DNA of 12,391 bases, from positions 26,217 through 38,607 of the forward strand of contig NYWC01000026.1 in assembly GCA_002684935.1 (NCBI GenBank), read 5' to 3'. Positions 1 through 6,991 of this stretch are shown one piece after another. Made by a program: the position numbers and the translations under genes. Numbering within the stretch: position 1 is the first letter of the stretch; every line of letters starts with the position of its first letter. A model generated the notes under the pieces. It worked only from the letters and a program-made list of their open reading frames with translations. It searched no databases and was not told the DNA's origin. The stretch is from Gammaproteobacteria bacterium (GTDB lineage Bacteria; Pseudomonadota; Gammaproteobacteria; Pseudomonadales; Pseudohongiellaceae).

Positions 1-60
1 CTTTTGAAAGTCGATCCAGAGGTTAGCGGGTTGGAAGGGAGCCTTGGGCGTTTTCATTGA
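1..60 (+). CDS. Possible 3' end of an upstream gene (hisS by synteny only)
   Basis: Frame 1 is open from the window edge to a TGA at 58-60 and gives a 19-residue tail (begins LLKVDPEV, ends GRFH). The other two plus-strand frames stop within about 25 bases. In E. coli and relatives the gene before yfgM is hisS, encoding histidyl-tRNA synthetase, so that is the expected gene. The tail itself carries no motif that I can assign to HisS. The open frame is short enough to arise by chance, so this is a weak call. Confidence 0.3.
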   Translation, partial: LLKVDPEVSGLEGSLGRFH

Positions 61-143
61 TTTGATAGGCATAATCTGGGTCACAATCTCAAATAAAGAA
101 ACCGGTATAACCAACTGAGTTATAAAGTAAAAGTCGTTATTAT

Positions 144-149
144 AAGGAG
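144..149 (+). promoter_or_regulatory. Ribosome binding site of yfgM
   Basis: AAGGAG lies 6 bases before the GTG at 156 and settles this non-ATG start. It is one of the few strong Shine-Dalgarno matches in the window. Confidence 0.75.
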
Positions 150-155
150 AGTATC

Positions 156-824
156 GTGGCACTGCAGGCCGCTGAAGAAGAAACAATTGAAGCCCTAAAA
201 AAGTGGTGGCAAGAAAACGGCAAAGGGCTGATGTTTGCAGCTGTGGCAGTGTTTGTTGGGGTGACCGGATGGTTGGCCTGGGAAAACTCCACCGCAAGCC
301 AGGGGGAGACCGCTTCAGATCTTTACGAAGAGATTTTGAGCCTGTCGTTGGTGGAAGAAGGAGCGGAGCTAGTGGATGCTGACAGTGCCCGCATCATCAT
401 ACTCGCCGAACAGCTGCGTGCTGACCACCGTTCATCAGTCTACGCGAAATTTGCCTCTCTCTTTTCCGCCCAACAGCAGGTCAGTGCTGGGGATTTAGCT
501 GTGGCCGAAACTCATTTGCAGTGGATCCTGGACAACCCAGGTCTGGGGTTTATGGCTGAAGTAGACGAGGGCCTCATTCTGACTGCCAGTCTGCGACTGG
601 GCCGGGTAATTCTCGCTCAAGGGGATGCTGAACGTGCCCTCACACTGGTTAATAACCTCGATCCACAGTCCTTTGAAGGTGGATTAGGTGAGTTACGGGG
701 AGATATATACGTTGCCCTGGGGCGGATCGTTGATGCCCGAGACGCCTATGTTGCTGCCCAGCAGTCGGGTTCCAGCAGCGACGGGCTGCGCATGAAACTT
801 GATAACCTGCCTGATGAAAGCTAA
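156..824 (+). CDS. yfgM: YfgM-like ancillary SecYEG translocon subunit (TPR-like membrane protein)
   Basis: This 222-residue protein is close in size to E. coli YfgM. A short cytoplasmic N-terminus with Trp-rich KKWWQENGKG is followed by one membrane segment at about residues 24-42. The periplasmic remainder is helical and repeat-like, as expected for the TPR-type fold. YfgM is known to associate with SecYEG and periplasmic chaperones such as PpiD, helping exported proteins leave the translocon. The GTG start is supported by AAGGAG six bases upstream. bamB follows after 27 bases and then der, the conserved gammaproteobacterial order, so co-transcription is likely. The 95 bases before the gene show no convincing -35/-10 pair, consistent with reading from an upstream gene. 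The family assignment rests on topology, size and position; no catalytic motif exists to confirm it. Confidence 0.9.
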   Translation: MALQAAEEETIEALKKWWQENGKGLMFAAVAVFVGVTGWLAWENSTASQGETASDLYEEILSLSLVEEGAELVDADSARIIILAEQLRADHRSSVYAKFASLFSAQQQVSAGDLAVAETHLQWILDNPGLGFMAEVDEGLILTASLRLGRVILAQGDAERALTLVNNLDPQSFEGGLGELRGDIYVALGRIVDARDAYVAAQQSGSSSDGLRMKLDNLPDES

Positions 825-851
825 GTCATTCACCCAAAAGCCACCCCCTCT

Positions 852-2054
852 ATGATCGGATCGATGCGAATGAAGTTCATCCCGCGCACATTGTCGCTGC
901 TCACTCTGAGTTTGTTTTTGTCTGGCTGCGCTGGGGTTAATTTGAATCCCTTGCAGTGGTTCGGCGGAGATGAGGAAGTTAACCCTCCCGCGGAATTGAT
1001 AGAGATTAGTAGCGAGGTTCGCTTAAGTCGAATTTGGAGCGTCGATGTTGGCAACGGGCAGGGGGACAATTACACCGAAATTACACCAGTAATTGAGGGA
1101 AACAGGATCTATGCCGCCAGTGAGAACGGCAGCGTGCTTGCCGTGGACCTGGATTCTGGCGACGTGGTCTGGCGCAACCGGCTCGATGATTTGCAATTGA
1201 CCGGCGGCGTTGGCGCCGGTGGCGGGCTGGTTGTAGTCGGCAGCCGCGACGCAGAGGTCTTGGCCCTTGATCAAACTACCGGGGACATAGTCTGGGTGAG
1301 CGAGGTGACTTCGGAAGTTGTGTCTCAACCCATTGCCAATGATGACATTGTGGTCGTACAGACCGTTGACGACAAGGTTGCAGCCCTCAACACCGATGGT
1401 GGCGAACGCCGCTGGATCTATGAATCAACGCAACCTCCGCTGACTTTGCGCGGCACCAGTCGCCCGATATTTACCCCGGCTGATACCGTGGTAGCTGGGT
1501 TTAGCAATGGCACACTTGTTTCCGTTTCGGCATCTGATGGCGTGTGGCGCTGGGAGGAACGGGTTGCGGTGCCCGAGGGTCGATATGATATCGATCGTGT
1601 AATTGATATCGATGGCGACCTCGTGCTAGACGGAGATCGAATCCTGGCTTCCAGCTACCAAGGTAATCTGATTGCGCTTGATGTAGTGACTGGCCGAATA
1701 GTCTGGGGGTTGCAAGATGCCTCCAGTTACCATGGTTTGACGCAGGGATTCGGCAATCTGTACTACTGCAGTGATAAGAGTCACGTGGTTGCTGTTCGCG
1801 ATAACAGTGAAGACACCATCTGGACAAATGAAGATTTGCAGTACCGCGCAATTACGGCGCCCACCGCGATCAATAACTACATCGCGGTGGCAGACTTTGA
1901 AGGCTACGTTCACCTTCTTTCGCAAATTGACGGTCGAATCGTTGGTCGTGCTCAGGTTGATAGTGGCGGGGTCAGAGCTAATCTCTTGGCTTACCAGGGC
2001 CGGCTTATCACCTATGGCAACAGTGGTACCCTGGCTGCCTACAGCCTACAATAA
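852..2054 (+). CDS. bamB: BamB, outer membrane protein assembly lipoprotein (beta-propeller)
   Basis: BamB is the lipoprotein of the BAM complex that supports insertion of beta-barrel proteins into the outer membrane. The N-terminus is a lipoprotein signal with a short basic region, a hydrophobic run and lipobox LSGC. The lipidated Cys is residue 26 from this start and is followed by Ala rather than Asp, which fits outer-membrane sorting. The rest consists of repeated propeller blades with the typical pattern LDLDSGDVVWR, LDQTTGDIVWV, LNTDGGERRWI and LDVVTGRIVWG. The length of 400 residues is close to the usual 390. In-frame ATGs at 852, 864 and 870 are all possible. None has a good ribosome binding site; 870 has a weak GGA nine bases upstream and would give a compact 20-residue signal, so the true start may be 18 bases later. 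Confidence 0.95.
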   Translation: MIGSMRMKFIPRTLSLLTLSLFLSGCAGVNLNPLQWFGGDEEVNPPAELIEISSEVRLSRIWSVDVGNGQGDNYTEITPVIEGNRIYAASENGSVLAVDLDSGDVVWRNRLDDLQLTGGVGAGGGLVVVGSRDAEVLALDQTTGDIVWVSEVTSEVVSQPIANDDIVVVQTVDDKVAALNTDGGERRWIYESTQPPLTLRGTSRPIFTPADTVVAGFSNGTLVSVSASDGVWRWEERVAVPEGRYDIDRVIDIDGDLVLDGDRILASSYQGNLIALDVVTGRIVWGLQDASSYHGLTQGFGNLYYCSDKSHVVAVRDNSEDTIWTNEDLQYRAITAPTAINNYIAVADFEGYVHLLSQIDGRIVGRAQVDSGGVRANLLAYQGRLITYGNSGTLAAYSLQ

Positions 2055-2102
2055 ACGCGAACCAAGGTTCGTTCCTGAAGAACTTTGCATCGGGTCATTA
2101 GC

Positions 2103-3494
2103 ATGAAACCTGTCATTGCGCTCGTTGGTCGCCCCAACGTGGGCAAATCTACCCTGTTTAATCGTCTCACTAAGACCCGGGACGCTATCGTTGCGAATAT
2201 TCCCGGCCTCACGCGTGATCGCCAGTATGGAGAGGGCAAGCTTAGCCAGCGCAGTTACCTTGTGATTGACACCGGGGGAATAACAGGTCACGAGGAAGGC
2301 ATAGACGCTGAGATGGCCGCGCAATCCCTGCAGGCGATTGAAGAGTCGACGATCTGCCTTTTTCTGGTTGATGCGCGAGACGGTATGGTTCCTGATGACA
2401 GCAAGATTCTTGACTATTTGCGGAAGTCGTCAAAACCTTTCTACCTCGTAGTAAACAAAATTGATGGCACGGATCCCGATCAGGCCGTTGCAGAGTTTCA
2501 GAGCTTTGGTGTACGGCAAGTTTTCCCCATCACTGCCTCGCAAGGTAGAGGAGTGAAACAGCTATTAAACGAAGTACTGGTAAAACATGAAGATGATGAG
2601 GCCGAGCAGGATTCACCTCGCGGCATAAAAATTGCAATCGCCGGGCGGCCTAATGTGGGGAAGTCGACCCTGGTGAATCGAATGTTAGGCGAGGACCGAG
2701 TGGTCGTCTTCGATCAGCCTGGCACTACTCGAGACAGCGTATATATCCCATTCGAACGCCGCGGGCAGGACTATACCCTGATAGACACAGCCGGTATCCG
2801 AAAACGCGGAAAAACTAAGGAGACTGTGGAGAAATTTTCCGTGGTGAAGTCTCTGCAGTCAATCGAAGATGCCCACGTGGTAATTATGATTGTCGATGCC
2901 CAGCAGGGAATCGTGGAGCAAGATCTGCACCTGTTAGGCTATGTCATCGAGACTGGTCGAGCGCTTGTTATTGGCATCAACAAGTGGGATGGCATGGAGG
3001 CTGAGGACAAAGACCGAGTACGTAGTGACATCAGACGTCGTTTTACTTTTGTCGATTTCGCCAATATCCATTTTATCTCTGCACTGCATGGCACTGGCGT
3101 AGGGGATTTATATAAGTCCGTGCAGAAAGCCTACGCATCGGCGCGTAAAGAGCTTAATACGAATCAATTAACTACGATCCTTCAGGGTGCTGTGGCAGAT
3201 CATGCGCCACCCAGTATTAATGGTAGGCGTATCAAACTGCGCTATGCACATGCCGGTGGGCAGAACCCGCCGACTATAGTTATTCACGGTAAGCAAACAG
3301 CTAAGTTGCCGACGAGCTACAGCCGCTATCTAGAAAAAACTTTTCGCAAAGTCTTGAAGCTGGAAGGAACGCCAGTTCGGATAGAGCTACGCAGCGATGA
3401 AAATCCATTCACCAGCAAAGAGCGCGACCTGACCCAGCAGCAGGTGGCGAGAAAACGCCGACTAGAGAAAAACAGGAAGTCTGTAAAACGATGA
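2103..3494 (+). CDS. der: Der (EngA), double-domain ribosome assembly GTPase
   Basis: Der is an essential GTPase that acts in maturation of the 50S ribosomal subunit. Two tandem G domains are plain. The first has GRPNVGKST at residues 9-17, DTGG at 56-59 and NKID at 118-121. The second has GRPNVGKST at 181-189, DTAG at 228-231 and NKWD at 293-296. An acidic linker (EDDEAEQD) separates them, and a KH-like domain with a basic tail (RKRRLEKNRKSVKR) ends the 463-residue protein. I chose the ATG at 2103 because Der proteins usually begin MxPVIALVGRPNVGKS; a TTG at 2085 would add six atypical residues. The upstream ribosome binding site is weak. The gene lies 48 bases after bamB, and its stop codon overlaps the next start as ATGA. 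Confidence 0.98.
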   Translation: MKPVIALVGRPNVGKSTLFNRLTKTRDAIVANIPGLTRDRQYGEGKLSQRSYLVIDTGGITGHEEGIDAEMAAQSLQAIEESTICLFLVDARDGMVPDDSKILDYLRKSSKPFYLVVNKIDGTDPDQAVAEFQSFGVRQVFPITASQGRGVKQLLNEVLVKHEDDEAEQDSPRGIKIAIAGRPNVGKSTLVNRMLGEDRVVVFDQPGTTRDSVYIPFERRGQDYTLIDTAGIRKRGKTKETVEKFSVVKSLQSIEDAHVVIMIVDAQQGIVEQDLHLLGYVIETGRALVIGINKWDGMEAEDKDRVRSDIRRRFTFVDFANIHFISALHGTGVGDLYKSVQKAYASARKELNTNQLTTILQGAVADHAPPSINGRRIKLRYAHAGGQNPPTIVIHGKQTAKLPTSYSRYLEKTFRKVLKLEGTPVRIELRSDENPFTSKERDLTQQQVARKRRLEKNRKSVKR

Positions 3495-4474
3495 CTGTCA
3501 CACTGACCGACATAGAGAATGCGCTGGAGCGACTGAGTGGAGTAGCGATTCGCACACCACTGCTCCGGTCCGCCGTGTTGAATGAACGTAGTAAGGCCGA
3601 GGTGCTGATCAAACCAGAAAATCTGCAGCACATTGGCGCCTTCAAGTTTCGTGGTGCCTACAATCGCCTGGCGCAGCTGGATGGCGCACAAAAAAAAGCC
3701 GGGGTTGTGGCGTTTTCATCTGGCAACCATGCCCAGGGTGTCGCCTATGCCGCCAAACTACTAAAAACTCCGGCGACGATCGTCATGCCGACGGACGCGC
3801 CAAGGATTAAGTTGGAAAACACCGAGCGACTAGGGGCAACCCTGCGACTCTATGATCGTCATGCCGAGTCGCGCGAGGAGATCGCCGCCGCTATCGCAGC
3901 AAATACCGGTGCCACTGTCGTGCCTTCCTATGATGACGCAGATATTATTGCCGGTCAGGGAACCTGTGGCTATGAACTGGTAGAGCAAGCAGGGTCGCTG
4001 GGCTGTCGACCACATCAGATTATGCTGCCCGTAGGGGGCGGCGGTTTACTGGCTGGAGTTTCCACGGCGGTAAAAGCGCTGCTGCCCAAGACAGAGATAT
4101 TCGGCGTAGAACCGAAAAAGTTTGATGATCATGCCCTGTCTCGGCAAGCCGGGAAGCGGATCAAAGTTAGGGGGACAGATGTGACGCTTTGTGATTCTCT
4201 GATGACGCCAACGCCGGGTAAACTTACCTGGTCAATCAATCAAACCACGGTGACGGATTTTATCTCGGTGTCGGAAGATGAAGTGCGTCATGCTGTCAGT
4301 TTCGCATTTCGCTATCTCAAGCTCGTGGTTGAACCTGGCGGCGCAGTGGCTTTGGCTGCCTTACTCAGCAACAAGCTGGATGTTACGGGCAAGGAAGTAG
4401 CCATCATCCTGTCCGGTGGTAACATAGACCCCGCCATACAATGTGCCTGTCTGGAACAGTATCCTGACCCCTAG
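3491..4474 (+). CDS. PLP-dependent threonine/serine dehydratase-like enzyme (no ACT domain)
   Basis: This is a 327-residue fold-type II PLP enzyme. Lys52 in GAFKFRG is the expected Schiff-base lysine. SSGNH (76-80) is the substrate-contacting loop, VGGGGL (181-186) the phosphate-binding loop and SGGN (308-311) the part contacting the pyridine ring. Family members deaminate L-threonine or L-serine to 2-oxo acids plus ammonia, racemise serine, or act on hydroxyaspartate; the sequence does not decide between these. No C-terminal regulatory ACT domain is present, unlike biosynthetic IlvA, so isoleucine feedback control is unlikely. The start overlaps the der stop by four bases (ATGA), indicating translational coupling to der. 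This gene is not part of the usual der neighbourhood and looks like an accessory addition. Confidence 0.9.
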   Translation: MTVTLTDIENALERLSGVAIRTPLLRSAVLNERSKAEVLIKPENLQHIGAFKFRGAYNRLAQLDGAQKKAGVVAFSSGNHAQGVAYAAKLLKTPATIVMPTDAPRIKLENTERLGATLRLYDRHAESREEIAAAIAANTGATVVPSYDDADIIAGQGTCGYELVEQAGSLGCRPHQIMLPVGGGGLLAGVSTAVKALLPKTEIFGVEPKKFDDHALSRQAGKRIKVRGTDVTLCDSLMTPTPGKLTWSINQTTVTDFISVSEDEVRHAVSFAFRYLKLVVEPGGAVALAALLSNKLDVTGKEVAIILSGGNIDPAIQCACLEQYPDP

Positions 4475-4527
4475 TACAGCAGTCGCTTTATTTTGTATTA
4501 AAGTCCGTTTGCGACCTGCGCCGCGAG

Positions 4528-4561
4528 TCAGGAAATTTCCCCTCATCCTTTTCTGATATTT
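4528..4561 (+). terminator. Weak terminator-like hairpin after the dehydratase gene
   Basis: TCAGGAAA (4528-4535) can pair with TTTTCTGA (4549-4556) as an 8-bp stem with one G-U pair and a 13-base loop, followed by TATTT. It sits between convergent genes, where a terminator is expected, but the stem is AT-rich and the T tract is short. Confidence 0.25.
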
Positions 4562-4582
4562 CTCATGCCTGCGTAATTCGAG

Positions 4583-5025
4583 TCAGTTATCGGCGCTATA
4601 TGGACCCGCGCCGAATGTGAATAGGGCGAGAAAAGCTGTCCAATACGGCGCTGTCATTTCGCCACCATTGAGGGTGGGGATGGAGGCCAGATGGGCAATC
4701 AGGTAGGCCATGGTCATGGTGATCAGCGCCAGCAGTGAGACCAGATGGGTCCAAAACCCGATTAGGATCAAGACACCTCCAGCAAATTCCACGACTCCCA
4801 TCGCGAACAAAAAGTTCATATCCAGTGGGTCGGGATAGGAGATCAGATCACCGATATCAAGATTTGTCATACCGCTACCGACAGGTTCCTGCGGGCTTTC
4901 CTCAGCAGTTTGTCATAGCCGTGGGTTAAAAACATGGCTGCCACCAATAGTTGGAACGGCGTCCAACTGGACTCTCTGGCTTCTTCCGTGGCTGCGCTGG
5001 TAAAGCGATTGAGGCGGGAAAGCAT
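4583..5025 (-). pseudogene. DoxX-family membrane protein, disrupted by a frameshift
   Basis: Two overlapping frames together give one DoxX-like protein of about 146 residues, the usual family length. The first frame starts at the ATG at 5025, with GGAG (5034-5037 on the opposite strand) eight bases upstream. It carries the first membrane segment and the family-type motif HGYDKLL, then runs out at 4867. The rest is in another frame: a segment containing EESPQEPVGSGM, then MGVVEFAGGVLILIGFW, then LNGGEMTAPYW and the ending FGAGPYSADN. These match the GVLEL.GG, NGGE and GPWSLD signatures of DoxX proteins. Frame 2 is closed by TGA at 4913-4915, so the shift lies between about 4868 and 4912, most likely just after KLL. 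DoxX proteins are four-helix inner-membrane proteins linked to redox and thiol functions. An ATGA overlap at 4867-4870 could let the second half be translated separately. Confidence 0.8.
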
Positions 5026-5097
5026 GACTTTGTCTCCGGATTTTTGAGATCGATATTCCCGGTAGTCTCGGAAATTAGCAAGGTGCATGGAGGCCAA

Positions 5098-5378
5098 TCC
5101 AATGCTGTAGCCAGCTAGTTACTCGCTAATAAACTCGACCAAAACTGTTCTGTGAATAAGACTGGCGCAACCGCGCCGCAGCGACTTGCTAAGGACGAGG
5201 ATTATGAAATCTGGATCAGGGAGGGTATGGGGCTCGATCCGGATTCAATTCTGGTTGCCAATATTGCGGCGGGAGGGCCGCTATCTTCACGAGACGAAAT
5301 CAACAGCCCTGTCTTCACTGGTTGCTCAGCTTATTGCGGCGTTTTTAGGAGATTACAGCAGCTTGCCCGGTGACCTGA
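5098..5378. other. 281-bp gap without a convincing gene
   Basis: A plus-strand frame from a GTG at 5152 to 5373 (73 codons, including GLDPDSILVANIAAGG) is open, but it has no ribosome binding site and matches nothing I recognise. A second overlapping frame (5186-5401) runs into the 3' end of the DsbA-like gene. Neither is called as a gene. The minus strand here would be the spacer between the DsbA-like gene and doxX. Confidence 0.5.
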
Positions 5379-5389
5379 TTAGTCACCGG
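5367..5389. other. Perfect 8-bp hairpin overlapping the stop of the DsbA-like gene
   Basis: CCGGTGAC and GTCACCGG flank a 7-base loop (5375-5381) that contains the TAA stop (5379-5381 on the minus strand). Neither side has a T tract, so it is not a classical intrinsic terminator. It may act as an mRNA 3'-end stabiliser or be incidental. Confidence 0.5.
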
Positions 5390-6092
5390 TGGCTTCAATG
5401 AACTCTTCTTTGATCACTTCGATAATGCGCTCTCTAGTAGGTCGCGCCAGCTGGCGGCCGTTGATGAATACAGTGGGTGTACCGCGAACTCCAGAATCAT
5501 TGCCTCCGCGCTGGTCGTTTCGAACCTTGGCGATGACGTCCTCCAGTTCCATGTCGGCGTGGAGCTGATCTATGTCAAGATTCAATTCTAGCGCATAGGT
5601 ATCGAACTCAGCTTCAGCGTCCTCTTCTGATAGACCGGACCAGATTGTCTGGGTGGCGAATAAATAGTCATGCATCTCCCAAAACCGACCCTGTCTGCCG
5701 GCAGCTTCCGCATATAGCGATGCGGTCCAGGTATGCTGATGGGCAGTGGTGACAGGGAAATGTCGGAAGATGAGGTGGGCCTTATCTCTGATTCGAGGCC
5801 ACAGCTGCGTCATCGTGTCATTTTCGGTGGCGCAGGCCGGGCACTGAAAATCAGCATACACCACGATGCTAACTGGTCGCTCACGCAGACCGCGGATATG
5901 GTCGTTGTCAGCGATTTCTACGGGGGAGTATGTAGGGCCCTGATTAAGTAGTGTGAAAATCACAAAGAGAACCAGCAAGGGAGCGACACCAAACAAACCC
6001 ACTTTGACGGCGAGTTGCCTGGTTTGGGCTCGTTGATTTGCAGCCTGCTGTTTCTCTGCCCTGATTTTGCGCTGTTGTTCCCGCTTGTTCAT
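5379..6092 (-). CDS. Membrane-anchored DsbA-family thiol:disulfide oxidoreductase
   Basis: The protein has 237 residues. The first 30 are highly charged and Gln/Arg-rich (cytoplasmic). One membrane segment follows at about 31-49, then a periplasmic thioredoxin-fold domain. The active site is CPAC (84-87) in the context YADFQCPAC. The cis-proline loop is GTPTVF (204-209) with Pro206, followed by INGR. This arrangement fits the DsbA-like thioredoxin_4 type, whose members oxidise or isomerise disulfides outside the cytoplasm. Whether it is an oxidase or a reductase cannot be read from the sequence. No ribosome binding site stands out before the ATG. A possible -10 element lies 58 bases upstream, with a hairpin between the two. 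The next gene on this strand is the broken doxX; both families are linked with redox chemistry, but they are 354 bases apart. Confidence 0.92.
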   Translation of the reverse strand: MNKREQQRKIRAEKQQAANQRAQTRQLAVKVGLFGVAPLLVLFVIFTLLNQGPTYSPVEIADNDHIRGLRERPVSIVVYADFQCPACATENDTMTQLWPRIRDKAHLIFRHFPVTTAHQHTWTASLYAEAAGRQGRFWEMHDYLFATQTIWSGLSEEDAEAEFDTYALELNLDIDQLHADMELEDVIAKVRNDQRGGNDSGVRGTPTVFINGRQLARPTRERIIEVIKEEFIEATGD

Positions 6093-6118
6093 GACTTAAC
6101 CCGCTGTCTAACTAATGT

Positions 6119-6146
6119 GACTCTCAGACCTTAAGCCTGAGAAGTC
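6119..6146 (-). promoter_or_regulatory. Hairpin in the 5' leader of the DsbA-like gene
   Basis: On the plus strand, GACTCTCAG (6119-6127) pairs with CTGAGAAGTC (6137-6146) as a 9-bp stem with one bulged A and a 9-base loop. It lies between the possible -10 element and the start codon, so it would be in the leader transcript. No function is known. Confidence 0.3.
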
Positions 6147-6149
6147 CAT

Positions 6150-6155
6150 ACTATA
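6150..6155 (-). promoter_or_regulatory. Possible -10 element for the DsbA-like gene
   Basis: The minus strand reads TATAGT here, five of six matches to TATAAT, 58 bases upstream of the start codon. The -35 region at 17-bp spacing (GTGATG) matches TTGACA at only three positions, so this is a weak prediction. Confidence 0.3.
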
Positions 6156-6230
6156 CAAAAATTCTGCGGATTCATCACGAATCACTGATGCTGACGGTGC
6201 AGGAGTTAGATACGGAGGGCGTGGTGCTGA

Positions 6231-6309
6231 CGGTTACGGCAGTTCGCTAGGTCGGTAGATTGCAATAACGCCAGGGCTAAGGCGCCGTTACATCAGAAAG
6301 GCGTAACCG
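6231..6309. repeat. 8-bp inverted repeat closing a 79-nt segment
   Basis: CGGTTACG (6231-6238) and CGTAACCG (6302-6309) are exact reverse complements around 63 bases. Inside, CGCC and GGCG flank an 8-base loop, so a transcript could fold. No tRNA T-arm or anticodon arm can be drawn. Confidence 0.35.
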
Positions 6310-6606
6310 ATTTTGCAGCAGATACGAATGTCTTGGCCTGATGCATACCTATCCAATCCTCACACTTGGCAAAATCAGTTAGTCAATGAATGGCAGTCTC
6401 TATAAGACCGAGTGGCGGGGACTTGATAATCAACTATACTATGCCGCCATGAGTCAGGAAGTGGGCCGTTAGCCATCACCATCAGTGGGGGAACAGGGTT
6501 TGCTCTTTGTCGTGAACCTTGTCGTTTCGATGCTTGCCATGACCCACAGCCCTGGGCTGCAACACGAAATCCGCCAGGGAGTGACCAAAAATTAATTGAA
6601 ATAGGT

Positions 6607-6749
6607 TCTTAACAAGTAGCATGCAATCACTCTGCTTCTGACGGCAGGACAACTATAGCGTGCCGATTATTAGTTGTTGCTATCGCTCGTTGAACTGCAC
6701 AAACGCAGTTACGCAATACACATACTTTATGCCCCTCGCTTTGTTAGGC
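6607..6749 (+). other. Weak attC-like (integron recombination site-like) element
   Basis: GTTAGGC at 6743-6749 fits the attC core GTTRRRY. About 140 bases upstream, TCTTAAC at 6607-6613 fits the inverse core RYYYAAC at all but the outermost position. The ends pair imperfectly: TAACAAG near the left and CTTTGTTA at the right. Internal inverted repeats include ACAACTA/TAGTTGT near 6650-6690 and AACTGC (6693-6698)/GCAGTT (6705-6710). The length is at the upper limit for attC sites. There is no integrase and no cassette ORF beside it, so chance is a real alternative. Confidence 0.2.
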
Positions 6750-6991
6750 AGATCACACAATAGCTTCGGCCAGTGTCAGTTTTTATCAGCTGCGATCCTA
6801 TTTTCTCGCTAACTAATTGAATTATTTATAATTATTAAAAGCTCACACTGCATGAATGGTAAGATATGCCAAAAATTGACAAAAGCTGACCGGAAAAGCG
6901 CAGTTTAGATCGAAGCTATTTGGTTCCGTCAGTCCACATTGAACTCTTGGACTTCAGGCAGCATTGTTCTAGATAGGCGGTGAGTACCGGA

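Larger units (their letters stand above)
6093..6991. other. About 900 bp without a convincing gene
   Basis: No frame on either strand above 60 codons looks real between the DsbA-like gene and the xseA stop; one plus-strand frame near the right end is antisense to xseA. Short frames such as the one at about 6484-6597 (37 codons from GTG, hydrophobic then THSPGLQHEIRQG) lack support. The stretch contains the leader of the DsbA-like gene, a paired element at 6231-6309, an attC-like element at 6607-6749, and an AT-rich tract at about 6808-6841 that could be promoter-associated. Its size is large beside the tight packing at the left of the window. It may be decayed gene material or may carry an unrecognised small RNA. 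Confidence 0.6.

Noticed and set aside
4890..4912. Programmed -1 frameshift in doxX
   Set aside because: The junction region has no X XXY YYZ slippery heptamer in the right frame and no clear downstream structure.
5152..5373. 73-codon GTG-initiated frame between doxX and the DsbA-like gene
   Set aside because: There is no ribosome binding site, a competing overlapping frame exists, and no motif is recognisable.
6231..6309. tRNA-like segment with a 7-bp acceptor-type stem and a GGTCGGTAGA stretch resembling a D-loop
   Set aside because: No T-arm (no TTCRA-type loop), no 5-bp anticodon stem with a 7-base loop, and no following CCA.
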